A DNA stretch of 64,000 nucleotides from Syngnathus acus (Eukaryota > Chordata > Actinopteri > Syngnathiformes > Syngnathidae), in the NCBI RefSeq assembly GCF_901709675.1, contig NC_051095.1:26457956-26521955 (forward strand), given 5' to 3'. Under the pieces are notes generated by a model. That model worked only from the letters and a program-made list of their open reading frames with translations. It ran no database searches and had not been told where the DNA came from. The position numbers were made by a program, and so were the translations under genes. Position 1 is the first letter of the stretch. Every line of letters starts with the position of its first letter. Shown here piece after piece: positions 10,085 to 20,954 of the stretch.

Positions 10085-11123
10085 CAGGGGTCACCAACCT
10101 TTCTTAAACCGAGAGCTACTTCCTGGGTAGTGATTAAGGCAAAGGGCTACCAGTTTGACACACACTTCTGAAATAGCCAATTTGCTCAATTTAGCTTTCA
10201 TTATGTGTTATTATTGTCATTTCCAGTTCACGTGTGATTTTAACAAGAATAGCAAAAATACAGTCAAACCTCGGTTTTCGACAACAATCCGTTCCAGAAG
10301 GCGGTTCGAGAAGCGAATCGGTCGAATTCCGAATAAATCTTTCCCATTGCAAATAATGGAAACAATTTTAGTCCGTTTCAAGACTAAAATAAAATGTAGA
10401 AATTTAGAAAATAATTTTAAAGTCCTGATGTAGTTTCCAGAATTTAAGTGGACCTAAGTGCGCAGGGAGTTTAATTTTGTCCGATCGCGCAACTGCAGCG
10501 CACCGCCGAACGTGCAACCGTAGCGCGTCGCCGACCGCGCAACTGCACCGCGCTGGTCGCATTATTGTGACAGAGCCATCGCTGAAATTTAGAAAATGTT
10601 TTTAAAGTCCTGATGTACTTTCCAAAATTTAAGTGGACCTCAGTGCACAGGGAGCTTAATTTGGTCCGATTGCGCAACCGCAGCGCGCCGGGCGCTCACT
10701 GTCGCATTGCTTTAAGAGCGTCTTTGTGTTTTAGGATGGCTTTACTGCTCCCACTTGCTTTCTTTGGAGGCATGATTAAGGGTTAATACACTCCTCAAAG
10801 TAACGAAAATACAATAACTACGGAGTCAGTCGGCATCCGGGCCGCGCGGTCGGGTTTTCTCGGGTCCTCCCGGCTCATCTCGCGAGGTTCGACCTCCGAA
10901 TTTTGTTCAACAACCGAAGCAAAAAAATCTCGAATTTTTTGTTCAAATTCCGATTTGTTCGAGAACCGGGACAATCGGAAACCGAGGTTTGACTGTAAAA
11001 TAAATAGATGCAGCTCACTGACAAGTGCTGCTATTTGAGCTAATTTTAGAACAGTCCTGCGGGCGACTCATGCGGTCCTCACGGGCGACCTGGTGCCCGC
11101 GGGCACCGTGTTGGTGACCCCTG
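10085..11123 (+). mobile_element. Non-autonomous hAT element inside the Tc1 element
   Basis: Ends are CAGGGGTCACCAACC and GTTGGTGACCCCTG, flanked by an exact 8-bp duplication GTGTAAAG (10077-10084 and 11124-11131). It has little coding sequence of its own, and about 70 percent of its length is the Tigger-like insertion at 10261-10995. Confidence 0.93.
10261..10995 (-). mobile_element. Tigger/pogo-like element inside the hAT element
   Basis: TA-flanked (10259-10260 and 10996-10997), with inverted ends CAGTCAAACCTCGGTTT and AAACCGAGGTTTGACTG. On the minus strand a start MPPKKASGSSKAIL (about 10773 down) resembles the N terminus of pogo/Tigger transposases. The rest of the transposase is replaced by a roughly 190-bp GC-rich duplicated segment. 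A partial relative lies at 19037-19623. Confidence 0.8.
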
Positions 11124-11131
11124 GTGTAAAG

Positions 11132-11861
11132 GATATCACCAAATGGGCTCAGCAAAACTTCAGAAAACCACTGTCAGTAAATACAGTTCGTCACTACATC
11201 AGTAAGTGTAGGTTAAAACTCTACCATGCAAAGCAAAAGCCGTTTATGAACAACATCCAGAAACGCCGCCAGATTCTCTGGGCCCAAGCTCATGTAAAAT
11301 GGACTGATGCATTCAAATTGTTTTTGGAAACACTGGACGTCGTGTCCTCCGGACCAAAGAGGAAGCGGACCATCCGGACTGTTATCAACGCAAAGTTCAA
11401 AAGCCAGCATCTGTGATGGTATGGGGGTGCATTATTTCCCATGGCATAGGTGACTTACATTTCTGTGAAGGCAACATAAATACTGAAAAGTACATACAGA
11501 TTTTGGAGCAACATATGCTGCCATCCAAGGGACGTCTTTTTCATGGACGCTGCTGCTTATTTCAGCAAGATAATGCCAAGCCACATTCTGCACGTGTTAA
11601 AACAGCGTGGCTTTGAAGTAAAAGAGTCCAGGTTCTCCCCTGGCCCGCTTGCAGTCCAGACCTGTCTCCTATTGAAAATGTGTGTAGCATTATGAAGCGT
11701 AAAATACGACAGGGAAGACCCCGGACTGTTGAACAACTGAAGCGGTTCATCAAGCAAGAATGGGAAATAATTCCACATGAGAAGCTAAGAGAATTAGTCT
11801 CCTCTCGTCCAAAACGTTTATTGAGTGTTATTAAAAGGAAAGGTGATGTAACAAAGTGGTA
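11132..11861 (+). pseudogene. Tc1 transposase catalytic domain remnants
   Basis: Frames at 11132-11416, 11413-11616 and 11680-11862 together cover the rest of a Tc1 transposase: a second DNA-binding segment, the catalytic-Asp motif QQDNAKPHSA, and the SPIENV segment carrying the third acidic residue. The first Asp region is damaged and frameshifts separate the pieces, so the protein is dead. Confidence 0.8.
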
Positions 11862-12381
11862 AACATGCCCTTTCCCAACTTCTACTGCACGTGCTGCAGC
11901 CATGAAATTCCAAGTTAATTATTATTTGCAAAATAAAATAAAGTTTATGAGTTTGAGCGTTAAATATGTTGTCTTTGTAGTGTATTCAATTGAATATAGG
12001 TTGAAAAGGATTTTCAAATCATTGTATTTTGTTTTTATTTACTACATTTTACACAAGTTCCCAACTCGAACCGAAACCAGTTTGTATATCAATGATTGTA
12101 CATCAGTCTTGGCCGTGATTGCTGTGATAAAATTCCTCTCGGTGTCGCCCCTATCAAGCGGTGTAGTCCGCTAAATAGGATGATTTTGCATTGAACTTCA
12201 TGCCCTTCTTCAAAGACAGTCTCACTTCAAAGCTATGTGAGCAAATTGGCTGCAGCTCTCATTTGTACACATACAGATGTATGCAATCAACGTGTGTGCA
12301 TCCATTTTGAATTTGTGTAGCACTGTCCAATGTCAAGTTGTTTTTTTTTCAAGCAAAACACTAAATTCGAAGGATCTCGAG

Positions 12382-13263
12382 CAGGGGTCTCCAACCCCCG
12401 GTCCACGGACCAGTACCGGTCCATGGGTCACTTGGTACCGGGTCGCCAAGCCGCACAGAAAAAAATAAATAAAAATTGTACTGACAATCAATTCTTTCAG
12501 GTCAAGACGCTCGTCCCGGTCACATGACATGTTTCCCCAGTCGAGCCTGCAAAGCTAGCAAAAATAAGTAAAAATTTATTTTGAAAAATATAAAAAAATT
12601 GGTGATTCTCTCCCAATTACATCCGTCGGTTCAGGTCAAGATGCTCGTCTCGGTCACGTGACATGTCACCTCAGTCGAGTTCGTGAAGCAAGCAAATATG
12701 AGCAAGAAACAGAGTTGTTTGGAAAGCTTCTTCGGAAAGGGAAAAAAGCCCAATGAGGAGACGGACGAAGAAGAGGCTACAACTTCTAAGAAAAGGAAAG
12801 CTGCATTTTAAAGAACATTTCTGGAGTCCTACTTAAAATATGGATTTATCGCCACAGGTGACTCTGACGCGCCAAGCCCACTCCGCATAATATGTGGAGA
12901 CAGGCTAGCTAACGAGGCAATGAAGCCTTCAAAACTGCTTCGGCACATGGAGACCAAGCATCCTGCATTAAAAGACAAACCTTAACCACTTCGGGTGTCA
13001 TTGTCTCCGATTACGCCGGCTCGTTTCTGAGAAACAAGCTCAGTGCTCCCACTAATTCAACGTAATGGTGAGTTTTATTTTTATGTCGTTTATACTTGTT
13101 TTTATGCCAATCGTATCATTTTATTTAATCGTATTTATTTTTTTTATGATAAATGTATGTTTTATTTATATAAATGAATTATTTATTTATATAAAGGCCG
13201 GTCTGCGAAAATATTTCTGACACGTAACCGGTCTGTGGCGCAAATAATTGTTGGGGACCACTG
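12382..13263 (+). mobile_element. hAT element (ZBED5-like), deletion derivative
   Basis: Begins CAGGGGTCTCCAACC and ends GTTGGGGACCACTG. Flanks ATCTCGAG (12374-12381) and ATCTAGAG (13264-13271) match at 7 of 8 positions. Related copies lie at 34658-35062 and 48191-48683. Confidence 0.85.
12698..12984 (+). pseudogene. ZBED5-like hAT transposase N-terminal relic
   Basis: An ATG at 12698 opens a Lys/Glu-rich frame (MSKKQSCLESFFGKGKK), interrupted by an in-frame TAA near 12809. It resumes with a zinc-finger-like segment ending LLRHMETKHP and a stop at 12982-12984. The catalytic region is missing. Confidence 0.75.
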
Positions 13264-13271
13264 ATCTAGAG

Positions 13272-13500
13272 CAGTGGTTCTTAACCTGGGTTCGATCGAA
13301 CCGTAGGGGTTCAGTGAGTCGGTCTCGGGTTCAACAGAGCCTCTACTGCGAAGGTCCGGTCCGAACACACCTGATTTATCGTGTAAATCCGTGATAACAG
13401 TGAACAGCTCTCGCAAAGGCACACTGATTTGCAAGTATGTAATTTGTTGTGAGTTCATGCATTGTATTGGTTTTGTTCTTTGAACAAGGTGATGATCATG
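13272..13500 (+). mobile_element. hAT 5'-end fragment
   Basis: Starts CAGTGGTTCTTAACCTGGG directly after the flank of the preceding hAT. No matching right end was found, so it is truncated, probably at the adjoining minisatellite. Confidence 0.5.
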
Positions 13501-13519
13501 CATGGCTCATTTTGTGCAC

Positions 13520-14030
13520 CAGTAACGGTACCATTTTGGGTCCATTTGGAGAAAAATGGGGGGCTGGGTGACGTCATCGCTATAAAATAAATGTGTAATA
13601 TCTACGAAACGGAAGCAGCACAAACGAAAATTTTTGCTGCACAAACCAGCACAAACGAAGCACAAACGAACGGTACCATTTTGGGTCCATTTGGAGTAAA
13701 ATGGGGGGCTGGGTGACGTCATCGCTATGAAATAAATGTGTAATATCTACGAAACCGAAGCAGCACAAACGAAGGTTTTTGCGGCACAAACCAGCACTAA
13801 CAAAGCACAAACGAACGGTACGTACCATTTTGGGTTCATTTTGAGCAGATGGGGGGCTGGGTGAACTCTGGATGACCTATAAAATAATCTTTCATAACTA
13901 AAAAACCATAGCAGCACAAACGAAAATTTTTGCTGCACACACCAGCACAAACGAAGCACAAACGAAACAGACTATTTTGCTTACATTTTGCGTGGGGTGG
14001 GGGGCCAGCTTCACGCAGGTTGGATACCTG
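13520..14030 (+). repeat. 145-bp minisatellite, array 1, with one inverted-end sequence
   Basis: GGTACCATTTTGGG-type unit starts recur at 13527, 13672 and 13817, an exact 145-bp spacing. Units carry GACGTCATCGCTAT and several CAGCACAAACGAA-type words. The right end contains a GTGGGGTGGGGGGCC terminus, which is also present, in reverse complement, at the left of array 2 (21674). Confidence 0.9.
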
Positions 14031-14352
14031 GATGGCAAGCCAGGGGAAGGAGATGGCGGCTGGACTTCGCGCTGACGAGGACTGGACGTGGCGGACGGGT
14101 GATATCCAAGGAGAGCAACTGCGGACTGACAAGGTAGCACTGGACAGACAGGAACAGGACCGAATCATACAGAAACGGGGAGTCAATCTTCCAAGGACCC
14201 GTGTGCACGGAGACATCACGAGGCAAGCTGACAAGGATTGTCGCGCTGGCCGCGCTAATTTAGTGCTCCCAATGAGCCCGCGACAGGTGACAGTGATCCT
14301 GGTGAGTGGGAGGCGTGGCTGAATGACACTGGCGCGTGACACAGTCTTGCAT
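14031..14352. other. Unassigned GC-richer stretch
   Basis: Reads openly in one frame (13930-14322) but with no recognisable domain. Probably the inner part of an old repeat. Lies just beyond the likely 3' end of pcdh18. Confidence 0.35.
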
Positions 14353-14847
14353 TTTATTTGTGATGTTTCTTTCCACAGACTATACAATGACAAGTCAAAT
14401 AACATCTTATTGTACATAATAATAATAATGATAATGATAATAAAAAAGAATTGCAATACAAAAACAACTTAAATAGGCAGAATGTCGATCACAGGTTAGT
14501 CTTGATTCAATGTTTTGGACTCAACATGCATTCAATATATAAAAATAGACCTTTGGTTGAATGTATTTACATTTTCAATATAAATATAAGTTAAAAATGT
14601 ATTTTTGAAATACAAAGATAAATACAGCCGGATAATGTACATTGTGTACCATCCAACGTTTAAAAATATTTTTGGGATATTTAGCATTAAAATAGCAATA
14701 ACTACATTAGAAATGCTACTTGACAATTACACATCTCTTGTCATTTTACACTCTTTTCATTTGTCAACCACTCTCCGCCAATTTTTAGTCGGAAGGTAAA
14801 GGTGTAACTACGTGGTAACTACATAGATATAAATAATAAACAGGAGT
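14353..14847 (-). promoter_or_regulatory. pcdh18: Probable pcdh18 3' UTR with polyadenylation signal
   Basis: AT-rich sequence follows the pcdh18 stop. The plus-strand TTTATT at 14353-14358 reads AATAAA on the minus strand and is the best poly(A) signal I see within 500 bases. The end point is inferred. Confidence 0.45.
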
Positions 14848-15788
14848 CTAGCTCTGTCGGACATCCTGGAGAAGTTTATTGATCTCAGCCACCAACTCAC
14901 TGGCATCCACAAGCTCCTGGCGGCTGTCAGTGCGTTTTCCGTGTAGGTGGCTGAGTACAGTCTCAAAATCGTCCTCTTCATAGTTTTCTGGAATTTCCTC
15001 CATAGCAGGAAGCCACTTGGATGATGGGCCAGGAAGGGCCACCGGAGCCTGAGAAGGTTGCATCATAGTGGGGCTGACTCTTGCTGTGAGCAAGGCGCAG
15101 TTGTGTGATTTGGGGTTGCTATTCTGCAGGCTGTTTTTCAGTGCCTGTGAGTTATTGTGAATGTTGCTCTGACTGCTGAGCTTGGTGCTGGGTTTCAGAG
15201 TGTGGTAGCTGCCTCCCTGATGGTGACCAGATGAAATAATGCCACTTCCTGGATTCTGGAAATGAGTATTGGCAGCCCAGGCTGCCACATTCTGTTGGTG
15301 GACAGAGGGGTTGGCCTTGCTTGGAAGATGACTCCTCCTCCGATCTAAAGATCCAGTCATTGGTACGCCAATACCACTGAGGCTAGTCCCCTTCTGGTTC
15401 TCATTCACTTGGATATATGAATCTAAACCCTGGGGAAGCAGGCGCTGGAAAACACTGCTCATTTCCGTAAGGAACGATGAAGTTCCACCAAGGTCTTCAT
15501 CTCTGGTCTCATCCCCACCATCATCTTCAACTTCCTCTTCCCCAGTGCTCTCTCTGCGCGGATGTTTTCCAAATGTAGAGAAGCTTTGGTTCCGGCGAGA
15601 TCCATTTTCGATGCACGGTTGAAGAGTTTTGTCCAGGGACTGGTCAGTGGATTGGCAGACTTCCTCCCCTGGAATGTAGAGATTGCTTCGGTAGTCAGAG
15701 GAGGATGACGCTGGGGACGCATGTGGGGGCATCCAGCACTGATCTGAATGTCCTAGTACGCGACATTCCTCAGTGCAGAGCCTCATAG
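14848..15788 (-). CDS. pcdh18: pcdh18 exon 4: C-terminal cytoplasmic tail
   Basis: The minus-strand acceptor CCTCCCAG precedes 15788. The first two bases complete the codon split with exon 3, followed by MRLCTEECRVLGHSDQCWMP, a signature of protocadherin-18. The exon encodes about residues 894-1206 and ends at TAG (14848-14850) after EINKLLQDVRQS, the expected PCDH18 C terminus. A segment FSTFGK near residue 963 fits the WAVE-complex-binding WIRS consensus (hydrophobic-x-T/S-F-x-x) known in delta-2 protocadherins. The middle is Ser/Asn/Gln-rich and probably disordered; EIPENYEEDDF near the end is conserved. No stop or frameshift. The tail is the signalling part of this cell-adhesion protein, acting at the inner face of the plasma membrane. 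Confidence 0.95.
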
Positions 15789-16582
15789 CTGGGAGGGGGG
15801 AAAAAAGTGGGAAATAATTGTAAGAAATCAGGAGACATAGCCTAAATATACATAGTACTGTATGTAATCAATTTTCGGAAAATTTATATATAATAATATA
15901 CATATAAATATATATAATATATATATATATTAATGTATGTTTTGACTTTTATTTCTTGAACTAAATCTTAGTGGCTCATATTTTTGTTAAAAAAAGAAAA
16001 GAAAACCTCTAACGTGATTTTTCTAAAACTGAATTGTCAAAGCATAAAAGAAAAATAGCAATGTATCTAAAGACATACTGCTCAATGCATGTACAATATT
16101 TATATATATGAATTGTAGGTTGCACCTTGTTTGGATTTAAATTTCATATTTACTGTATGATTTCATATCTGTGTATATTTTCAGGTTCTGATTGAAACTT
16201 AATTAAATTAATTGGAAAAATGGCGGCTAATAGCAGTCAAGGCTATAAAATGCAAAAAACATTTTAGAGACTGAAAATCTAGCATCACCCTTTTAAGAGA
16301 GCATTCAGCAAAGCTGTCAATGCCGATTAGCCATTCAAAACAACTCCCTTAATAGCGTTTCATTTTCAAGTTGCTCTTTTCAATAATACATTTAAAAGAA
16401 TATCAGTAGAATATATGAAACGAATCAAATACGCAATGTTAAAGCTTTCATTAAAGGATTGCTCTTCTCACATCTGCCATTGAGGGACTTCATTATCCGC
16501 TCATTAACATGAAAGACATTTATTATACATCTTAGAGCAGAAAAGCGCATACTGCATTGGGAAGGCAAGCCACTGCTTAGAG

Positions 16583-16864
16583 CAGGTGTGCGCAATACGT
16601 CGATCGCGATCGACCGCCAAGCCACTATTGGTCGATCGCGTGATATTATTTTATTTATTTATTTATTTTCGCACTTGACGCGTGTACAAACAACGGTGCT
16701 AACAACACAACACAAACACGCTAGCTCGCGAGTTCCCTCCAATTGTCAGAACCCTGTTTTTCCTCTTAAACTTAAGAAAGGGTATAAAAATTAGTGGGGC
16801 AGCTGGCCATAGTAAGAAGTATCACTTTCATTGGGATTTGGAGTAGGACTTTTTTTTCCACGAT

Positions 16865-16915
<51 letters not shown>

Positions 16916-17015
16916 GTATATATATATAAAAATTTTTTTTTTTTTAGTGGGTAGATCTTTGTGACTTGGTCATTTCAAAAGTAGCTCGCGAGCTCAAAAC
17001 GTTTGCTCACCCCTG
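16583..17015 (+). mobile_element. Short non-autonomous hAT (MITE)
   Basis: Begins CAGGTGTGCGCAATACG and ends TTTGCTCACCCCTG, flanked by an exact 8-bp duplication GCTTAGAG (16575-16582 and 17016-17023). An AT-repeat lies inside at about 16867-16930. Confidence 0.92.
16867..16930 (+). repeat. (TA)n microsatellite
   Basis: A nearly pure TA run inside the MITE. Confidence 0.95.
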
Positions 17016-17470
17016 GCTTAGAGCTAATAAAAAGCTCATATGAAATTTTCAATCTAAAATATTTAGCATGATAATGCAATCCTACTGTGTATGAATGTTA
17101 ATTCATATCTGGAAGCTGGGGCTTTTGCCTTGATAAATTTGCAACCTTACTTTCATTAAATTTTATTGGGGTACACAGTATTGTTTTAATCTTGAAAGAA
17201 AAGGCTTTTCCAGCCTGCCACTCTTTGATTCCAGCACTCCAGATTCAATTGTATAATTTCCTTTAAATGCAATAAGAATAATTTATGGACATAATAAAAA
17301 GCACATTATTGAAATGAAATGCAAGACTGACACTGTAAAAAATTAAATTTCTTTTTATCCGAGACTATATATACACATGCCTGATTCATTTATGTTTTCT
17401 GATTCAGTAATGACTTCAATTCAACAAATATCTATAATGACAAATAATTGATGAAACACTGCTCAAAATT

Positions 17471-17783
17471 AAAGATTAAAGTCCCAATGATCGTCACACA
17501 CACACCTGGCACAGCCTGTGGTGAAATTTGTCCTCTGCATTTAACCCATCCCCGTGTGATTTTAATCCATCCCCTGGGGGAGAGGGGAGCAGTGAGCAGC
17601 AGCGGTGCCGCGCTCGGGAATCAGTTGGTGATCTAACCCCCCAATTCCAACCCTTAATGCTGAGTGCCAAGCAGGGAGGCAATGGGTCCCATTTTTATAG
17701 TCTTTGGTATGACCCGGCCGGGGTTTGAACCCACAACCTTCCAGTCTCAGGGCGGACACTCTACCACTAGGCCACTGAGCTGG
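17471..17783 (-). mobile_element. tRNA-derived SINE, copy 1
   Basis: The minus-strand view starts CCAGCTCAGTGGCCTAGTGG with pol III A-box-like and B-box-like (GGTTCAAACCC) sequences. The body contains GGGACCCATTGCC and it ends with an ATCATTGGGACTTTAATC tail. Same family as 33678-34000 and 55568-55885. Confidence 0.88.
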
Positions 17784-18911
17784 TCAACGTATCTATGGAA
17801 TGGACAGGCGAGTGGAGGCCAGTGGGAGATGTGATGATACATATAACTATGAGAGCATTTCTGTTCTGGTTGCATGGCAACTATTCACATAACAATTAAA
17901 CGCCTACTTTTTGACAAAAAAACATGCCGTTTGGATGGCTTTGAAGGCTTGAAAGTGGTTGTGAGGAGAATGAATAATGAGCAGAACCTCACGATGAAAC
18001 TATAAATAAGGGAAGGAGGGAGGAGGTGTTAGTCATGAGTGTTTAACTCAACTTTAATTAGGCTATTGTTCAAATATGGTGTCAATTGATGGCTGTGTGG
18101 GAAGCCGGCTGGAAATAAATAGGACTATAGGAAGCGCTAATGCCATGATAGGTTGAAAAAAAAGCTGCTTTGCGACCTGTGACTGTTGACTAATGCATGC
18201 TATTGGAGATGGGGAATTTACCCCTGTCAGCCATAGACGTCTATTAGACGTCTGGTCTATGTATAGACCTAATTTAGACGTCTACAATTGGTCTATGTAT
18301 AGACCTAAAATAGACATCTAAATTAATAACTTCAAATATGATCATATTTCGAAATTTTAAAGTGTGGTTATTTCGGTAACCTGATATTAGAGCTATGGAA
18401 TAACCTAAAATAGACGACAAAATTAAATCCATCAAATATGATCATATTTCAAAATATAAAACTCTGAAAGAGGTAAACCAGCTGTAAGTTGTATAAATAA
18501 TGTACAGAATGTAGATTGTCTGACCATGTGGGGGATTGAATTAAATACATTAGATAGTGTACGTGCAAAAAATAGCTCATCAAGTGGATTAGAGTAAAAT
18601 GAAATATCAACTTGCACGAAGGGCGGTGGGGAGATATGTTACCTCCCCCACGAATAAAACAAAAAATATTTTCTAGTTTCGGGTTAAAAGTAATCGCTTT
18701 AATTTCGGGTTCCGGTTCGTCTGGTAATAAAATCCAGGAAGAAATTCGTGAATCGTGTAGATCCGTTGAGAAAAAATAGCTTTGTTTTTATATGGGGGCG
18801 CTGGCAGCAGTATTGCGACAACAGCCGCCTTATTTTCGGCAGCATTTTGGCGCTACTTTCGTCACATCAGTTGCCAACTCATTTGCCTAATTTGTAAAAG
18901 TTTTAGCCAGC

Positions 18912-19038
18912 ATGGCGAATGTTTTAGAGAAAAAAAGACGAGGACCGTGCCAGGGAAATAGACAAGTCGAACGGGATCAGGAACTGCTTCAGATGGGCAT
19001 GGCTCGAGAGCAGCGTCACCTTACAACTCGGAACACAA
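18912..19038 (+). CDS. Putative first exon of the gene in the palindrome-flanked element
   Basis: An ATG at 18912 opens a charged frame (MANVLEKKRRGPCQGNRQVE, later QRHLTTRNTK) that stays open until it meets the Tigger-like sequence at about 19037. It follows a GC-richer upstream region and looks like the start of a protein. No domain recognised. It may be a disrupted exon whose donor was lost to the insertion. Confidence 0.35.
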
Positions 19039-19623
19039 AGGAGCTCTTAAAGCAATGCGACAGTGAGCGCCCGGCACGCTGCGGTTGCGCGGTCGGACTA
19101 AATTAAGCTCCCTGCGCACTGAGGTCCACTTAAATTTTGAAAAGTACATCAGGACTTTAAAAATATTTTCGAAATTTCAGCGACGGCTCTGTCACAATAA
19201 TGCGATCAGCGCGGTGCATTTGTGCGGTCGGCGACGCGCTACGTTTGCGCGTTAGGCGATGCGCTGCAGTTGCGCGATCGGACAAAATGAAGCTCCCTGC
19301 GCACTAAGGTCCACTTGAATTTTGGAAAGTACATCAGGAGTTTAAAAATATTTTCTAAATTTCAGCGACGGCACTGTCACAATAATGCAACCAGCGCGGT
19401 GCAGTTTTGCGGTCGGTAACGCGCTAAGGTTGCGCGTTCGGCGGTGCGCTGCAGTTGCGCGATCGGACAAAAATGCGCAACTCAAAAAATACTTAAAAAG
19501 GTCTTGGAACGGATTAAACGTTTTTCCATTATTTGTAATGGGTAAAATAGATTCGGAATTCGACCAATTCGCTTCTCGAACCGCCTTCTGGAACGGATTG
19601 TGGTCGAAAATCGAGGCTTGACT
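19037..19623 (-). mobile_element. Tigger-like element fragment with duplicated 190-bp segment
   Basis: Homologous to 10261-10995 in the same reverse sense. The shared phrase CTCTTAAAGCAATGCGACAG marks its truncated start, and it ends with the inverted tip TCGAGGCTTGACTA. It contains two tandem copies of a segment with CTCCCTGCGCACT and TTTCAGCGACGG. Confidence 0.75.
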
Positions 19624-19689
19624 ATTATATTCACCTTGGTAGCCCACCAAGCAGGAATTTTTTTTTAACAAAACTGTTGAAATTGAGTG

Positions 19690-19780
19690 ATGGGTGGTCC
19701 CTGGCCCACTGCGGCCCCCATTGGGGGGGGCCTGCGGCCCCTGGCCCCCTGCTGCAAGAGGGGGGGGGGGGGGGGGGGCA
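19690..19780 (+). repeat. GC-rich low-complexity tract with poly-G
   Basis: Runs of CGGCCCC-type words end in about 20 consecutive G residues. The glycine/proline frames here are not genes. Confidence 0.8.
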
Positions 19781-20062
19781 CAGACCCTGGCTACTTTTCA
19801 GTGTTTTTTTTCATTTGCCGTTCTCATCCCTGCAGACAGAATGACATCTTTTTTTTTTCAAACAGGGCAAAGTTTATCATTGGAAAATGGTTAATTTGAA
19901 TCTTGCAGATAACACTTGCTAGGAAGTGAGAGTCCATCACAGGGAAAAGTAAGAGGTTTTTTTTGTAGGCATTAGTCATTTAAAAAGAGGTCATAGCTGC
20001 AGTAATTTAAGTGAGTATTTTATTTTTATTTCTCTACATTCTCAGAGTTTCTGAAAGTCATC

Positions 20063-20242
20063 ATGGAGCCCCTTCTGGCAATCCATGGGCTGAGGAGCCT
20101 CAACTCTCATTCATATTGTGACGCTGAGAGTGGACGGTTGCCCATGATTGATCTGGAGACCTTTGACTTGATGCTCAAGGAAATAAATGGCAAACAGGAT
20201 GCAAGAATGAATGACAGAATGATTAAGCTTGGAATTGGTTAA
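20063..20242 (+). CDS. Small ORF, terminal-exon-like, in the palindrome-flanked element
   Basis: A 59-codon frame (ATG 20063, TAA 20240-20242) that reads back openly to a good splice acceptor, TCTCTACATTCTCAG, ending at 20045. The peptide includes MEPLLAIHGLRSLNSHSYC and LETFDLMLKEINGK, with normal protein composition. No family recognised. Most likely the last exon of the element's own gene. Confidence 0.4.
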   Translation: MEPLLAIHGLRSLNSHSYCDAESGRLPMIDLETFDLMLKEINGKQDARMNDRMIKLGIG

Positions 20243-20954
20243 TCAAAAGTTTTGGATGTTGTGATCCCCCCCTTCACTCTTGATAGCTTACAAATGGAAC
20301 CTGTAGGGTTCCGTTTGGTTTAATTGCTGTACTGTCAAAGTTACTGACTTTTCAGTTACTTTTTTGCTTGATTTACAAGAAAATAGTCCCCAATTCAATT
20401 TTTGTCTACTCTTAATTCCACTCTTCTGAGACAATGTTCATAATGCCTTGTATACAGATTGCAAAGCAGTTGCAGTTGGGAGGGGCTGATTTGAAGACCT
20501 GCATGTTTCCAAGACCATGGACAGGTATTATTAGTTTGACATCTGTACTGTAGATTAGATTTCTTTATTTGATATGTCCTACATAAAATATGTATATATA
20601 TTGTAACTTAGTAGTTTTGTTCTATTAAAACAGCCCCCATTTTTTAATATTGTACTATGTATATTTTTACATTTTTAAACATATGATTAAAAACATTGCA
20701 CATTTATATTTGTGATGTTGGATAATGTTTGAAAAATGTTTTTATTTAGGTTCAATTATCGTTTTGGTTAATTTTAACATCAAAAGGTGTATTTATAACT
20801 GCAGCTAACATAAGTATGACTGTTACTGAAACCTAATTTTATATTAAAAAATGTAAATTTTCACACCCTGGATCAAATGCATTTTCACAACATCCTGGAA
20901 TTACACAAAGGTAAGGATCACAGGTTAAATGTATTGAAGAGAACCTCAATGTTG
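20243..20954. other. AT-rich interior of the palindrome-flanked element
   Basis: No open frame of note; probably 3' untranslated sequence of the frame ending at 20242. Confidence 0.4.

Larger units (their letters stand above)
9464..12084 (+). mobile_element. Tc1-like DNA transposon carrying nested insertions
   Basis: TA dinucleotides flank both ends (9462-9463 and 12085-12086). Terminal inverted repeats are long, over 200 bp, including a matching segment around ATTCAATTGAATACAC at both ends. Transposase remnants are on the plus strand. A hAT element interrupts it at 10085-11123; without that insertion it would be about 1.57 kb, a normal Tc1 size. Confidence 0.9.

Noticed and set aside
13836-14456. 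206-codon minus-strand frame
   Set aside because: Runs across the minisatellite end and the unassigned flank; composition is repeat-driven and no domain is seen.
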